From Synechococcus sp. AG-670-B23 (GTDB taxonomy: Bacteria; Cyanobacteriota; Cyanobacteriia; PCC-6307; Cyanobiaceae), in assembly GCA_003209165.1 (NCBI GenBank), contig QCSL01000003.1, positions 1 through 64,000 on the forward strand: a stretch of DNA of 64,000 nucleotides. Reading direction: 5' to 3'. Positions 63,468 through 64,000 of this stretch are shown piece by piece. How positions within the stretch are numbered: the first letter of the stretch is position 1; the number at the start of each line of letters is the position of its first letter. The translations under genes were made by a program, and so were the position numbers. The notes below the pieces were generated by a model. It was not told the DNA's origin. It was given only the letters and a program-made list of their open reading frames with translations, and ran no database searches.

Positions 63468-64000
63468 CTAGGACGAGGGGCGACGCTGGGCCTGCAGCAG
63501 AGCCGGGGCGCTACTGGTGCCCAGTAGATCCGCCCCCGCCAACAGCAGCTCCCCTGCATGGCTGAGGCTATGGATGCCACCGGCCGCCTTGATTGCGCAG
63601 CGTTTGCGGATCAACTGTTTCAACTCACGGATCTGATCGGTATGACAAGCCGGGCCAAAGCCGTTGCCGGTCTGCAATCCTGCAGCGCCAGCATCAATGG
63701 CGGCCTCCACGGCCAGCTCCAGTTGCTCGGTCTCCAGACGTGCCATGTCCAGGATGGCTCGCACGGGAAGCCCCAGGTCGCAGAGGGAGGAGAGTTCCTC
63801 TGCAAACGCGCCTGAATCGCCATTCGCCAAGGCATTGAAATCGGGAACAACATCGAGCTCCTGGGCTCCATGGCCGGCACACCACTCCGCTTCCGCCAGC
63901 TTGAGCTCTGCGGGAATCGCACCGAAGGGAAAGCCGATGGCCGCTAGCAGGCGGGGACCTGCGTCGGTCCCCCCGATGCGTTCCCGCAGAAGCGGCAACT
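63468..64000 (-). CDS. deoC: Deoxyribose-phosphate aldolase (5' end outside window)
   Basis: Class I aldolase cleaving deoxyribose-5-phosphate to glyceraldehyde-3-phosphate and acetaldehyde. Visible parts: AIGFPFGAIPAELKLAEAEW, QELDVVPDFNALANG, LQTGNGFGP, and the Schiff-base lysine in IKAAGGIHSLSHAGELL. The N-terminal part is cut off by the right edge, where the frame is still open. It abuts recO on the same strand. Confidence 0.93.
   Translation of the reverse strand, partial: LPLLRERIGGTDAGPRLLAAIGFPFGAIPAELKLAEAEWCAGHGAQELDVVPDFNALANGDSGAFAEELSSLCDLGLPVRAILDMARLETEQLELAVEAAIDAGAAGLQTGNGFGPACHTDQIRELKQLIRKRCAIKAAGGIHSLSHAGELLLAGADLLGTSSAPALLQAQRRPSS

Overview
This window is ordinary chromosome of a marine picocyanobacterium, most likely marine Synechococcus. 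The evidence is the split RNA polymerase genes rpoC1 and rpoC2, the nitrogen co-regulator PipX beside its PLP partner, Ycf35, a high-light-inducible protein, a DgdA-like galactolipid glycosyltransferase, several proteins of cyanobacterial unknown families (DUF1997, DUF1823, DUF3143, DUF2997), and a compact GC-rich layout with many 4-base stop/start overlaps. The GC content argues against low-GC Prochlorococcus. The strain cannot be named from the sequence alone.

Layout. 1-8.5 kb: infB (cut by the left edge), ylxR, nusA and rimP on the minus strand, then two small unknown genes, an HtrA-type protease, rpiA, hisD, rpsT and a TatD nuclease. 8.8-19.4 kb: rpoB, rpoC1, rpoC2, a high-light-inducible (Hli) gene that overlaps rpoC2, and rlmN. 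19.5-26 kb: a sodium:solute symporter, a 41-residue membrane peptide, a HEAT-repeat protein, a DUF2997/Ycf35/ferredoxin/aldo-keto-reductase run, rsmG, and a membrane J-domain protein with DUF3143. 26-31 kb: a biotin operon bioF-bioK-bioC-bioD-small ORF, with bioA separate and bioB absent. 31-37 kb: a BASS-family transporter, an SKI2-like helicase, fumC and DUF1997. 37.2-51.5 kb: a surface-polysaccharide region. Its left part (about 37.2-43.9 kb) is clearly AT-richer and looks transferred. It holds a three-gene capsule-type exporter, a 1161-residue three-domain glycosyltransferase, rfbACDB for dTDP-rhamnose, and a 985-residue glycosyltransferase. 51.5-64 kb: der, an EcfT-like permease, pipX-pipY, sepF, proC, cobI, acireductone dioxygenase, a methyltransferase, DgdA-like, an MFS transporter, recO and deoC (cut by the right edge).

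The most unusual items are these. (1) The ATPase-like subunit of the capsule-type exporter keeps the KpsT fold pattern but has lost Walker A, the signature motif, Walker B and the H-loop. (2) Three genes are decaying: an L,D-transpeptidase with a stop, a catalytic Cys-to-Phe change and a frameshift; a small secreted protein with an in-frame TAG; and a second secreted L,D-transpeptidase-like protein with a one-base deletion. (3) A strong terminator points left at 32.3 kb with no gene to terminate, suggesting an unannotated small RNA. (4) The cluster around Ycf35 combines a ferredoxin with an aldo-keto reductase whose C-terminal Fe-S module seems to have lost its cysteines.

I saw no rRNA, tRNA, insertion sequence, integrase or CRISPR array. 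Gaps between genes are mostly under 100 bases; those above 150 bases are described in the entries.
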